Shown: piece by piece, positions 34,890-42,386 of the stretch
How the letters are laid out: each line of letters opens with the position of its first letter
Position numbering within the stretch: position 1 is the stretch's first letter
DNA from: Azotimanducus sp963663145
GTDB lineage: Bacteria; Pseudomonadota; Gammaproteobacteria; Pseudomonadales; Azotimanducaceae
NCBI GenBank assembly: GCA_963663145.1
Contig: OY760134.1
Location: 1,302,001 to 1,366,000 of the forward strand
DNA: 64,000 nt
Direction: 5' to 3'
Position numbers and translations under genes: made by a program
Notes under the pieces: generated by a model
Database searches by the model: none
Told to the model about the DNA's origin: nothing
The model's input: only the letters and a program-made list of their open reading frames with translations

Positions 34890-35228
34890 TCAATCGCTTG
34901 CTGGCTCGGGTTCCTCAGTCACGCGGATGCGTTCTTCATTGATGGTGACAATTCGTTCGCTAATGCCCCGCACCTGAACGAGGTCGTAAGGATCTTGAAA
35001 TGGTCCATTGGCCTCTCTCCATTCAATGATGGACCGTGCCCTCGATAGTCCGACTCCATCAAGCGCTTCTGCCAAAGATTCGGCATCTGCGGTATTGATG
35101 TTGATCGTACTGCTTGCAGCGGGCTCTTGTGTTTCGCTCTGTTGGGCGGGTGTCTGCGCGAGCGTACTCTGTGCCATCGCGAGTCCGAAAATGAAAAGTA
35201 AGCAGGTAAGTTGTTGTGGAAAGTGCAT
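34890..35228 (-). CDS. comEA: ComEA-type helix-hairpin-helix DNA-binding protein
   Basis: Exported 112-aa protein with a signal peptide ending at STLAQ. A Pro/Gln/Ser-rich linker leads to a C-terminal HhH pair: INTADAESLAEALDGVGLSR (about 44-63) and DPYDLVQVRGISERIV. This is the architecture of the short periplasmic ComEA of Gram-negative bacteria, which pulls double-stranded DNA into the periplasm before ComEC. ATG 35228 has GGAG at 8 nt. With comEC at 17.8 kb it suggests transformability, though pilus genes are not in view. Confidence 0.88.
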   Translation of the reverse strand: MHFPQQLTCLLFIFGLAMAQSTLAQTPAQQSETQEPAASSTININTADAESLAEALDGVGLSRARSIIEWREANGPFQDPYDLVQVRGISERIVTINEERIRVTEEPEPASD

Positions 35229-35420
35229 AGTGTTGCTCCGGTAGTTTGGCTTGCGGGTTGTGTGACATCGCGTTGGTGCGATTACTGCCAGACTAGCGAT
35301 TCAGAATCACTGTAGAGGTGCGACATTTGCTTGGGTCCAAGTGCGACTTGGCTGAAAAACGTGTAAGCATTTGTCCCGGTCATGCACACCCGGTAGGTCG
35401 ACTCAAGCCAAAGTCATTCT

Positions 35421-36812
35421 TCAATGAGGATCGAGAATGCCAACAACAAGAAATGCCAAGATGGTGGCGGTACCTGCAATGAGGGCGTAGGGGAGCTGTG
35501 TATTGACGTGATCTATGATTTCCACCTCAGCGCCTATGCTGGTGACGATGGTCGAGTCCGATATGGGTGAGCAATTGTCTCCAAAGACCCCGCCCGCGAT
35601 CACTGCGCCAAACATGAGTTCTGGGGCGATTCCTGTCGCAATCGCGAGTGGCAGGGCGATAGGCAACATAATGGAGAAGGTGCCATAGGATGTGCCGGTC
35701 GCAAACGACATGCCCGCGCCAAGCAAGAAAATCAGCGCAGGCAGCATGAAATGCGGCAGCACCTCTCCCACGATGCCCGCGAGGAATACGCCCGTTCCAA
35801 GTTGTCCGGTAAGATCGCCAAGCGAAAGGGCAAATACAATCAAAATGCCCATGGGAAAGAACTCCGAGACACCTTCCACGACTTTCTCTTCTATCTCGAC
35901 AAAGCCCCTGTCTCGCTTGACCAGTATCAGGATGGACACTGCGGCTATAGCGAGGACGACGGCATAGAGGACCGATTTTGATCCGTCTCCGCGCGCGATA
36001 TCCCCGCCACCAGTGATGTACAGGCTTGCCAGCACGGTCACTATCAGCGTGACAATCGGCACCAGCATGTATTCGATTTTGGATTGGCGCTCTTCGAGAT
36101 CTGCTTCGAGTGGTTGCTTGCTTGATAGGCTTGCGACAGCCAATTCATCAAAGCGACGCATGGGGCCTATGGTCATTCCCGTGAGCATCACGTAGAGAAT
36201 CAGGAACAGGCTGATCCAGCTATAGAGTATGTAGGGGATCGAACCCAGCAAGAAGCCAAAGGGTTCGCTGACCCCTTGCGCCATCAAGAGAACCATATAG
36301 AAGGCTGCCCAGCTGTTGATCGGCACCATGGACACCACTGCAATGCCGATCGTGTGCACAAAATAGGCCATACGCTGGCGAGAGATTCCGAGGCGATCAT
36401 AAAGCGGCGCAACGCTTGTGCAATTGATCAAGTAATTGCTCCATCCCTCCAAGAAGAGGCCTGCGCCAAGCACGAAAGTCGTTCCAAACGCCGTTCGTCG
36501 TCTGATGGCGATGCGGCGACGTTCAATCGCGACCGCAAGGGCATCGAACCCATTGACGTCTTTTATCAGCTTGATGAGACCGCCAATGAGAATACTGAAG
36601 AGGATGAGCCTGAAATTACCGGGGTCTGCTGCCACCGACACAAGGTGATCAAGCAGGGAAAAAGGGACGCCCAGAATGTTCGCGCCGGACAGCACAAGAT
36701 GCGCCGCGCAAATGCCGATGAAAAGCGCCGGAAGTACGCGCTTCTTCCACATCGCGAGAAAAATGGCCAATACAGGTGGCACTAAGCTCAGGTACGCGGC
36801 TTCGGTGAGCAT
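35421..36812 (-). CDS. NhaC-family Na+/H+ antiporter
   Basis: Polytopic inner-membrane transporter of 463 aa. Near the C terminus GGVFGDNCSPISDSTIVTSI is the signature of the NhaC group; GAGLFLEGWSNYLINCTSVAP and GAGMSFATGTSYGTFSIMLP are the matching halves of the inverted repeat fold. Twelve or so hydrophobic segments are visible. The start MLTEAAYLSLVPP has GAGG at 9 nt. Related family members carry lysine, malate-lactate or tyrosine with Na+/H+, so the substrate is not certain. The 192-bp gap to comEA shows no further gene. Confidence 0.88.
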   Translation of the reverse strand: MLTEAAYLSLVPPVLAIFLAMWKKRVLPALFIGICAAHLVLSGANILGVPFSLLDHLVSVAADPGNFRLILFSILIGGLIKLIKDVNGFDALAVAIERRRIAIRRRTAFGTTFVLGAGLFLEGWSNYLINCTSVAPLYDRLGISRQRMAYFVHTIGIAVVSMVPINSWAAFYMVLLMAQGVSEPFGFLLGSIPYILYSWISLFLILYVMLTGMTIGPMRRFDELAVASLSSKQPLEADLEERQSKIEYMLVPIVTLIVTVLASLYITGGGDIARGDGSKSVLYAVVLAIAAVSILILVKRDRGFVEIEEKVVEGVSEFFPMGILIVFALSLGDLTGQLGTGVFLAGIVGEVLPHFMLPALIFLLGAGMSFATGTSYGTFSIMLPIALPLAIATGIAPELMFGAVIAGGVFGDNCSPISDSTIVTSIGAEVEIIDHVNTQLPYALIAGTATILAFLVVGILDPH

Positions 36813-36827
36813 CGCTTTTTCGCCTCA

Positions 36828-36881
36828 CAATTGCTTCGTTGTGGTATTACAAACTATGATTCGCGGCTGAAGAAGCAATTG
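36828..36881. repeat. 10-bp inverted repeat in the NhaC-family gene leader
   Basis: CAATTGCTTC (36828-36837) and GAAGCAATTG (36872-36881) are perfect inverted copies separated by 34 nt, starting 16 bp upstream of the antiporter ATG on the reverse strand. The position fits a dimeric regulator site or a leader RNA stem. Confidence 0.6.
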
Positions 36882-36903
36882 ACAAATAGCTTTCCCCTTC
36901 TTC

Positions 36904-36932
36904 TACTTGGTCGCAGTGAGAGGCTTTCGCCG
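36904..36932 (-). repeat. Degenerate copy of the tRNA-Pro 3' end
   Basis: The + strand here contains TTGGTCGCAGTGAGAGGCTTT, matching TTGGTCGGAGTGAGAGGATTT at 37095-37115 at 19 of 21 positions. That segment covers the CCA, discriminator, acceptor 3' strand and part of the T arm of tRNA-Pro. The remaining tRNA body is not recognisable beyond it. Confidence 0.55.
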
Positions 36933-36988
36933 GGTACATCCTGTACCTGGCCCTTCGGGCGCTTGTGCCCCAAATCCGCGCCTGCGGA
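36933..36988. repeat. Run of small hairpins
   Basis: Four short inverted repeats stand almost end to end: GGTAC/GTACC (36933-36947), GCCC/GGGC (36950-36960), GGGC/GCCC (36957-36970, sharing an arm with the previous one) and TCCGC/GCGGA (36975-36988). They directly follow the tRNA-like fragment and may belong to the same element. Confidence 0.5.
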
Positions 36989-37095
36989 ATTGTGAACCAC
37001 CTCTCTCTGTCCCACTGCTTTACACCTGCAATATGAAGATGAAGCCGGTGCTGCTTGAATTGGTGAGCGCACTGACTTCATCCCTTTATTGTAGT

Positions 37096-37172
37096 TGGTC
37101 GGAGTGAGAGGATTTGAACCTCCGGCCCCTGCCTCCCGAAGGCAGTGCTCTACCAGGCTGAGCTACACTCCG
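37096..37172 (-). tRNA. tRNA-Pro (anticodon CGG)
   Basis: Read on the reverse strand: acceptor CGGAGTG pairs with CACTCCG. The D arm is GCTC/GAGC around AGCCTGGTA, and the anticodon arm is CTGCC-TTCGGGA-GGCAG with anticodon CGG. The T arm GGAGG-TTCAAAT-CCTCT has one G-U pair, and the discriminator is A with encoded CCA. The loop TTCGGGA is the same as in E. coli proline tRNA with this anticodon. 77 nt in total. Confidence 0.97.
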
Positions 37173-37183
37173 AATAGGTGCGC

Positions 37184-37212
37184 ATTGTCGGGAAGCCGGG
37201 CCTCGGAGTCAA
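37184..37212 (-). promoter_or_regulatory. Promoter of tRNA-Pro
   Basis: On the reverse strand TTGACT (37207-37212) and GACAAT (37184-37189) are spaced by 17 bp, with the -10 ending 12 bp before the tRNA 5' end. A G+C-rich GCGCACC follows the -10, as in stringently controlled stable-RNA promoters. Confidence 0.6.
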
Positions 37213-37231
37213 TCGCTCCTCGCCGCGCAGG

Positions 37232-38248
37232 CTACGACTGTCTCGCTAGGTTGAAGTGGATTAGGCTGATCAAGGCTTCTCTGAAAGAGTTGTCCGGCAG
37301 CATTGAGATGTGCTCAATCGCTTTGCCCGAGTGTTCTTTCGCGCGACTTTGTGTGTGGGAGAGTCCGCCAGTGCGCCGCACGGCGTCGACGACGCGGGGA
37401 AAAAGGCTTGGGTTTCTCCGTCGCAGGGCATCTCTGATAGTTGTCACATCCGTGGCCGAACCATTGGCGAGCGCGTGAATCACAGGCAAAGTCAGCTTGC
37501 CTTCAAGGAGATCATTGCCGGGTTCCTTACCCATTCGGGAAGCATCCCCCGAATAATCGAGCCAGTCGTCCACCAGTTGATAGGCTATGCCAAAGTGCAA
37601 TCCAAAGCGCTTGCACGCCTCGTGTAGTCGAGGATCTTCAATCGAGAGAATCGCAGCGGTGGAAGCCGATACTTCAAACAGCGAGGCGGTCTTCGCCTTG
37701 ATGATGTTCATGTAGTCGGATTCGCTCAACAAGACTCTTCCAGCCGCCTCGAGTTGGGCGACTTCCCCTTCCGAGATCTTAGTTGTGGCGCTCGAAAGTT
37801 GGCGCAGAATCTCCAAGGATTCGAGCTGGATCATGAGTTCGAATGCTCGCGAGAACAGCACGTCTCCGACCAGCACACTCGCGGCACCACCCCATCGGAA
37901 GAAGGCGGTTTCCTGACCTCGGCGTTTCGGGGATATATCCACGACATCGTCATGCAGGAGGGTTGCCGTGTGCAGAAACTCGATCACAACAGCCAATTTG
38001 GCTGGCGCCACCCCTAAGTTTCCGAGGCAACGACACACGAGGAGCACTGTGAGCGGCCTCAGGCGTTTGCCGCCGCCCGCGACAATGTGGCTGCTAATGG
38101 TTTCGACCAATGGCACATGCGAACTCACCTGATGCTGAATCTCACGGTTCACCAATTGGAAGTCCTCGGCCACCAGTGTGCGCACAGCCTCAAGGCTTGC
38201 TTGCTCAGCATCGGCGCATCCTTCTTGTTGCCGCTGGGCAGAAATCAT
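37232..38248 (-). CDS. ispB: Octaprenyl diphosphate synthase
   Basis: Makes the polyprenyl side chain of ubiquinone. Both Asp-rich motifs are present: LHDDVVD (about residue 98) and QLVDDWLDYSGD (about 225). GGGKRLRP and GNDLLEGKLTLPVI complete the trans-prenyltransferase set. 338 aa. It is divergent from rplU, the classic ispB/rplU arrangement of gammaproteobacteria, which supports IspB over other prenyl synthases. Chain length (Q8 versus Q9) cannot be read with confidence. tRNA-Pro lies just downstream. Confidence 0.92.
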   Translation of the reverse strand: MISAQRQQEGCADAEQASLEAVRTLVAEDFQLVNREIQHQVSSHVPLVETISSHIVAGGGKRLRPLTVLLVCRCLGNLGVAPAKLAVVIEFLHTATLLHDDVVDISPKRRGQETAFFRWGGAASVLVGDVLFSRAFELMIQLESLEILRQLSSATTKISEGEVAQLEAAGRVLLSESDYMNIIKAKTASLFEVSASTAAILSIEDPRLHEACKRFGLHFGIAYQLVDDWLDYSGDASRMGKEPGNDLLEGKLTLPVIHALANGSATDVTTIRDALRRRNPSLFPRVVDAVRRTGGLSHTQSRAKEHSGKAIEHISMLPDNSFREALISLIHFNLARQS

Positions 38249-38258
38249 GTCGCTAAGA

Positions 38259-38288
38259 TTGTCATGAATGGGGGTTCGAGGTTAAAAT
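38259..38288 (+). promoter_or_regulatory. Promoter of rplU-rpmA
   Basis: TTGTCA (38259-38264) and TAAAAT (38283-38288) with an 18-bp spacer, each 5/6 to consensus. Transcription would begin near 38295, leaving a leader of about 86 nt before the rplU ATG, long enough for a ribosomal-protein leader structure. Confidence 0.55.
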
Positions 38289-38380
38289 GCTCACCCTTTG
38301 GCGAAGGCATTGTAATACAGGCATCGGACTCATACCCCCTGTGCCCGCCTTGTTTAAAGTCACACGCATCTGAGATTCAA

Positions 38381-38755
38381 ATGTTCGCTGTCATTGAAAG
38401 TGGAGGAAAGCAGCATCGCGTTGCGGCAGGCGATGTGGTGAAGCTTGAGAAACTTAAAGACGGAGTTGGCGCCGCAAATCAACCCGGAGACCTTGTGACG
38501 TTTGATCGTATTCTCATGATGTCGAATGATGGCAATGTCATCGCGGGCACCCCGCATGTGGAAGGCGGGTTGGTCGAAGGTCAAGTGCTATTGGAAGGCA
38601 AGCGACCAAAGGTTCGCATCATTAAATTCAAGAGACGCAAAAACTATTTGCGACGCCAAGGGCACAGACAGTCCTTCAGCGAGGTGCTGATCACCAAGGT
38701 CGAGCTTCCGAGCAAGAAGAAATCTACCGCGAAGAAGGCTGAAGCCTCTCAGTGA
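38381..38755 (+). CDS. rplU: 50S ribosomal protein L21
   Basis: 124 aa from ATG 38381: MFAVIESGGKQHRVAAGDVV is the invariant L21 start, followed by KFKRRKNYLRRQGHRQ, the rRNA-binding loop, and a Lys-rich tail (PSKKKSTAKKAEASQ) longer than in E. coli L21 (103 aa). A longer in-frame reading upstream (from 38087) overlaps ispB and is not conserved. First gene of rplU-rpmA-obgE-proB. Confidence 0.96.
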   Translation: MFAVIESGGKQHRVAAGDVVKLEKLKDGVGAANQPGDLVTFDRILMMSNDGNVIAGTPHVEGGLVEGQVLLEGKRPKVRIIKFKRRKNYLRRQGHRQSFSEVLITKVELPSKKKSTAKKAEASQ

Positions 38756-38823
38756 AGAGTGGTTTGAGCGCGTTCTTTTTGGGCATCGCGAGACAGGTCA
38801 AAGCATCACAGGAGCACGAGAAA

Positions 38824-39084
38824 ATGGCGCATAAGAAGGCTGGTGGCAAGACGAAAAACGGTCGGGATTCAGAATCCAAACGGCTTGGCATCAAGCGCTA
38901 CGGCGGTCAAATGGTGAATGCGGGTGAGATTTTGGTGCGCCAACGAGGGACGCGGTTTCATGCCGGTGAATCGGTTGGCATGGGACGAGACCACACGCTC
39001 TTTGCAAAGCACAGCGGTGCCGTTCGCTTTGATGTGAAGGGGCCGCATCGGCGCCGAACAGTAAGTATCGTCCCTCCTTCATAG
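38824..39084 (+). CDS. rpmA: 50S ribosomal protein L27
   Basis: 86 aa from ATG 38824 with GGAG at 9 nt. MAHKKAGGKTKNGRDSESKR is the canonical N terminus, whose flexible tail reaches the peptidyl-transferase centre. There is no N-terminal processing extension such as Firmicutes have. GQMVNAGEILVRQRGTRF and GMGRDHTLFA are conserved. Confidence 0.97.
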   Translation: MAHKKAGGKTKNGRDSESKRLGIKRYGGQMVNAGEILVRQRGTRFHAGESVGMGRDHTLFAKHSGAVRFDVKGPHRRRTVSIVPPS

Positions 39085-39147
39085 CTTGGCTGGAAGGTCT
39101 TCTCCGTCCGGCTGAGGACCTCAGATAACTTCTAGGCACACTTTCGA

Positions 39148-40203
39148 ATGCGCTTTGTCGATGAGGCGGTCATCGAGGTCACGGCGGGTGCTGGCGGCGA
39201 TGGTGCCTTAAGTTTCCGGCGCGAAAAGTACATAGAACGCGGCGGTCCCGACGGCGGGGACGGGGGCGACGGCGGAGATATATATCTCTGCGCTTGTGAA
39301 GCGCTCAACACCCTTGTGGATTTCCGCTTTCAGCCGCGCTACGCGGCCTCGAACGGCGCGGCCGGTAGCGGCCGGCAGAAGACAGGTGCTCGCGGCGAGG
39401 ACTTAAGCATTCCCGTACCTTGCGGAACTATAATCAGTGATGACTCCACCGGAGAAGAGATTGGAGATCTCACTGAGAATGGTTCGACGCTCTTGGTTGC
39501 TGCCGGTGGACGCCACGGACTTGGTAACACACGCTTCAAATCGAGCACCAACAGGGCGCCCCGGCGCGTGACAAAGGGCACGGCGGGGGATGAGCGAAGG
39601 CTGCGCCTTGAGCTCAGGCTGTTAGCCGATGTGGGACTGTTGGGCGCACCCAACGCGGGCAAGTCGTCCTTCCTCAACCGTGTGAGTGATGCGCGACCCA
39701 AGGTCGCCGACTATCCCTTCACCACCTTGGAGCCCTGTCTCGGAGTAGTGCGTCTGGACTATGCGCGCAGCTTGGTGATCGCGGACATACCCGGCCTCAT
39801 TGAGGGCTCACACCAAGGTGCCGGGCTTGGGCTCAAGTTCTTGCGTCACCTCTCGCGTACCAGCATGCTGCTACATCTGATTGATATCGCGCCGATTGAC
39901 GGTGGCGAACCGCTGGAGAGCATCAGAGCGATAGAGGCAGAGCTCATGAGCTACAGTAGCGCTTTTGAGCAGGTGCCGATTTGGGTGGTGTTCAACAAGA
40001 TTGACCTGCTAGACGAGGCGGCCCGGCATCTCTTTATAGAACAAGCAAGCGTCGCCCTGCCGCAGCGTCGATTATTCTTCATCTCGGTCGCGACAGGTGA
40101 AGGCGTTCAGGCGCTGCTTTTCTCCTTGGGGGAAGAGCTCGCACAAAGAGCTGCCCTGCGCGAAGATTGTGACGGCGTTTCCCTAGCGGATGCGGCTGGC
40201 TAA
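39148..40203 (+). CDS. obgE: Obg/CgtA GTPase
   Basis: Ribosome-assembly and stringent-response GTPase, 351 aa. The glycine-rich Obg fold spans about 1-158 (GGPDGGDGGDGGDIYL, GGRHGLGN). The G domain has G1 GAPNAGKSS (about 167), G2 with FTTLEP, G3 DIPGLIEG (about 213) and G4 NKID (about 281). It sits in the standard rpmA-obgE-proB order. The short C-terminal tail lacks the long acidic extension of E. coli ObgE. Confidence 0.96.
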   Translation: MRFVDEAVIEVTAGAGGDGALSFRREKYIERGGPDGGDGGDGGDIYLCACEALNTLVDFRFQPRYAASNGAAGSGRQKTGARGEDLSIPVPCGTIISDDSTGEEIGDLTENGSTLLVAAGGRHGLGNTRFKSSTNRAPRRVTKGTAGDERRLRLELRLLADVGLLGAPNAGKSSFLNRVSDARPKVADYPFTTLEPCLGVVRLDYARSLVIADIPGLIEGSHQGAGLGLKFLRHLSRTSMLLHLIDIAPIDGGEPLESIRAIEAELMSYSSAFEQVPIWVVFNKIDLLDEAARHLFIEQASVALPQRRLFFISVATGEGVQALLFSLGEELAQRAALREDCDGVSLADAAG

Positions 40204-40215
40204 GAGCGCGCATAG

Positions 40216-41364
40216 ATGGGACAAGAGCGGGAAATTCGTGAGCGACTTCGAACGGCTCGGCTTGTCGTCATCAAGCTGGGCAGCTCGATCCTCACTAACC
40301 CGAGAGGTGTACTGGAAGGTGCGAGAATCGGACAGATAGCTGATGAGATTATCAATATTCGTCAACAGGGTACAGAGTCAATCCTCGTCACTTCGGGTGC
40401 GGTGGCGGCAGGCGTAGGTTGCTTGGGGCTTTCTGACCGCCCACATGCGATCAACGAAGTGCAAGCAGCGGCGGCGGTTGGCCAGACCGCCTTGATCGAC
40501 GCCTATGAAGCGGCTTTTGGCGGACACGGCGTACCTGTGGCCTTGGTTTTGCTGACGCACGATGATGTGGCGAGCCGGGAGAGGTATCTCAACGCGCGTT
40601 CAAGTTTACGCACTTTGCTGAAATTCGGTGTCATCCCGATCGTCAACGAGAACGACACCGTCGCTACTGACGAACTTCGCTTTGGCGACAACGACGTGCT
40701 TGCAGGCTTAGTGACCAATCTTATGGATGCGGACGCGCTCATCATGCTCACAGATCAAGCTGGCTTGTACGAACAGGATCCGCGCGTTCACAAGCGTCCC
40801 CGTCTCATCGACTTTGAATGGGCGCACGAGTCGAGGCTGACCGAACTGTTGGCCGCCACTTCGCCGGGGCCCTTTGGCCGGGGCGGAATTGCTTCGAAGG
40901 TGACGGCTGCAAGGTTGGCGGCGCGTTCCGGTGCCAGTACGATCATCGCCGATGGGCGTAAGCCCAATCTCTTGGCGTTTCTTGCCACCGGGGCGGTCAA
41001 CGGAACCCTGATCGCTTCCAACACCACGCCACTCGTGGCGAGAAAGCGTTGGATCGCCGATCAACGCAATCCAAGGGGAGAGCTTGAACTTGATACCGGG
41101 GCGGTGGACGCCGTTCGCAACAAGGGGCGAAGTCTGCTGTCGGTCGGTGTCACCGCATGCCGAGGCACGTTTGGGCGGGGAGACCTAGTGAGTTGCGTGG
41201 ATCACTTCGGCACCCTTGTGGCGCGATGTCTTGTCAATTATTCAAGCGAAGAAACCGGGAAGATTCTCGGCGCGGCAAGCACGGACATCGAGCGACTGCT
41301 CGGTTACGTCGCTGAACCTGAACTCGCGCACAGGGACAATCTGGTGCCCATGGGTACAGTTTGA
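40216..41364 (+). CDS. proB: Glutamate 5-kinase
   Basis: First enzyme of proline synthesis. The amino-acid-kinase domain has VVIKLGSSILTNPRG (about 16-30), VTSGAVAAG, VNENDTVA and LLTDQAGLYEQDPR; GRGGIASKVTAARLAARSG completes it. A C-terminal PUA domain follows (about 275-365, RGELELDTGAVDAV onward), as in E. coli ProB. 382 aa. The start lies 12 bp after the obgE stop, so it is co-transcribed. Confidence 0.95.
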   Translation: MGQEREIRERLRTARLVVIKLGSSILTNPRGVLEGARIGQIADEIINIRQQGTESILVTSGAVAAGVGCLGLSDRPHAINEVQAAAAVGQTALIDAYEAAFGGHGVPVALVLLTHDDVASRERYLNARSSLRTLLKFGVIPIVNENDTVATDELRFGDNDVLAGLVTNLMDADALIMLTDQAGLYEQDPRVHKRPRLIDFEWAHESRLTELLAATSPGPFGRGGIASKVTAARLAARSGASTIIADGRKPNLLAFLATGAVNGTLIASNTTPLVARKRWIADQRNPRGELELDTGAVDAVRNKGRSLLSVGVTACRGTFGRGDLVSCVDHFGTLVARCLVNYSSEETGKILGAASTDIERLLGYVAEPELAHRDNLVPMGTV

Positions 41365-41380
41365 AGGCTAAGGATTTGAA

Positions 41381-41401
41381 CCGCCCCCCCTTGAGGGGCG
41401 G
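41381..41401. terminator. Hairpin between convergent proB and rpsT
   Basis: CCGCCCC pairs with GGGGCGG around a 7-nt loop, 16 bp after proB and 34 bp from the rpsT stop. T-tracts are weak on both strands. It could end both transcripts. Confidence 0.55.
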
Positions 41402-41435
41402 AACAATCACTTCTCACGCATCGCTTTGCGAATAG

Positions 41436-41699
41436 CTACGACATCGCCTTGATGCGACGGACGAGTCTTGACTTCAGCCGTGCCGCCGTGTTTCGGTGCA
41501 ATATGCCCTTGCCCGCGGCACGATCAAGCTCTGACTCCGCCTCAAGCAATGAGCTTCGAGCGGTTTCCGCATCGCCCGCTTCGGCCGCGGCCACGACCCG
41601 TTTGACGAAAGTACGCACACGCGATCGCCTCGCCATGTTGTGTAGACGACGTTCTTCATTTTGGCGAGCACGTTTTGCGGCAGATGGAGAATTGGCCAA
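41436..41699 (-). CDS. rpsT: 30S ribosomal protein S20
   Basis: 87 aa of primary-binding 16S rRNA protein. From TTG 41699 the product reads (M)ANSPSAAKRARQNEERRLHN, the normal S20 N terminus (ANS-x-x-A-KRARQ). E. coli rpsT likewise starts with UUG. The in-frame ATG at 41723 would add MFFFRCQA, foreign to the family, and overlaps the predicted transcription start. GILHRNTAARLKSRLVRRI is the conserved C-terminal helix. No clear Shine-Dalgarno is seen, compatible with a poorly initiating, autoregulated message. Confidence 0.93.
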   Translation of the reverse strand: MANSPSAAKRARQNEERRLHNMARRSRVRTFVKRVVAAAEAGDAETARSSLLEAESELDRAAGKGILHRNTAARLKSRLVRRIKAMS

Positions 41700-41726
41700 G
41701 GCTTGACACCGGAAAAAAAACATCGC

Positions 41727-41755
41727 ATTGTGCTTGCGCCGTAGACAGGTGTCAA
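41727..41755 (-). promoter_or_regulatory. Promoter of rpsT
   Basis: On the reverse strand TTGACA (41750-41755) and CACAAT (41727-41732), spacer 17 bp. The expected start point is near 41720, at the beginning of eight consecutive T (41713-41720), giving a leader of about 21 nt before the TTG codon. Confidence 0.6.
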
Positions 41756-41926
41756 TGGGGTCTCGGAGTTGAGCAAGGATCTGCTCCATCGCCTGATGCA
41801 AAGACGGTGCTGCAGGGCTTGTATGCGCTAGCGAACTACTGGCAGAAGATTGACGCTCTAAAATTCATAAAAGAGCATCAGCGACGATGAACGTCTCTAC
41901 ATGTGACGGAGGAGTTGAAGACAAAA

Positions 41927-42334
41927 ATGGATGCCCAAGAGCACAATGGCCTTGAGCAAGCGGATGAACTGGTGAGGGAAGACCGCCCAAAGCGGCTGAA
42001 AACTCGCGACGACATATTGAATGTGCGTATTGAAGATGATGCCAGCCTACAGTCAGCCTATATGCCTTTCGTGACAGGCGGCGGCCTGTTCATACCAGCG
42101 GAAGGGGAATTCAACCTTGGGGAAGAAGTTTTCGTTCTGCTTGAACTTTCTGAAGTCAAAGACCCCTTGCCAATTGCGGGCAAAGTGATTTGGGTGACGC
42201 CGGAAAACGCCAGCCGAGAATGGATGCGCGGTGTTGGCCTACAATTTAGCCAAGATGACCAGGGCGTGAAAGAACTCATCGAATCCCGTCTAGCGCTCGG
42301 AGACTTTGTCGAAAATCCTAGTGCAGCCTTGTAG
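41927..42334 (+). CDS. pilZ: PilZ-domain protein (type IV pilus PilZ-like)
   Basis: About 135 aa. ILNVRIEDDASLQSAYMPFV, then GGGLFIPAEGEFNLGEEVFV and LPIAGKVIWVTPENA match the compact PilZ protein of type IV pilus assembly, a c-di-GMP receptor-like fold whose prototype lacks the RxxxR c-di-GMP motif. An arginine pair is likewise not seen ahead of the domain. ATG 41927 is used, with GGAGGAG 11-12 nt upstream; GTG 41903 is in frame. No other pilus gene is adjacent, and the gene next to it in most genomes (holB) is absent. Confidence 0.8.
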   Translation: MDAQEHNGLEQADELVREDRPKRLKTRDDILNVRIEDDASLQSAYMPFVTGGGLFIPAEGEFNLGEEVFVLLELSEVKDPLPIAGKVIWVTPENASREWMRGVGLQFSQDDQGVKELIESRLALGDFVENPSAAL

Positions 42335-42386
42335 GCATGGTCTGATCTACAAAACGCCATTGAACTTGAAAGGAGTGTAAGAGTCG

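Larger units (their letters stand above)
36813..37095. other. Intergenic region between NhaC-family gene and tRNA-Pro
   Basis: The longest gene-free stretch in the window (283 bp). It holds, left to right, a 10-bp inverted repeat, a partial copy of the tRNA-Pro 3' end, a run of small hairpins, and a GATGAAG/CTTCATC pair at 37038-37044 and 37076-37082. No conserved reading frame was recognised. Confidence 0.8.

Noticed and set aside
38289..38380. Known L21 leader RNA structure before rplU
   Set aside because: The leader is long enough, but I could not fold a convincing conserved structure by eye.
41675..41890. 71-codon plus-strand frame opposite rpsT 5' end
   Set aside because: Crosses the rpsT promoter and first codons, no ribosome site, no recognisable motif.
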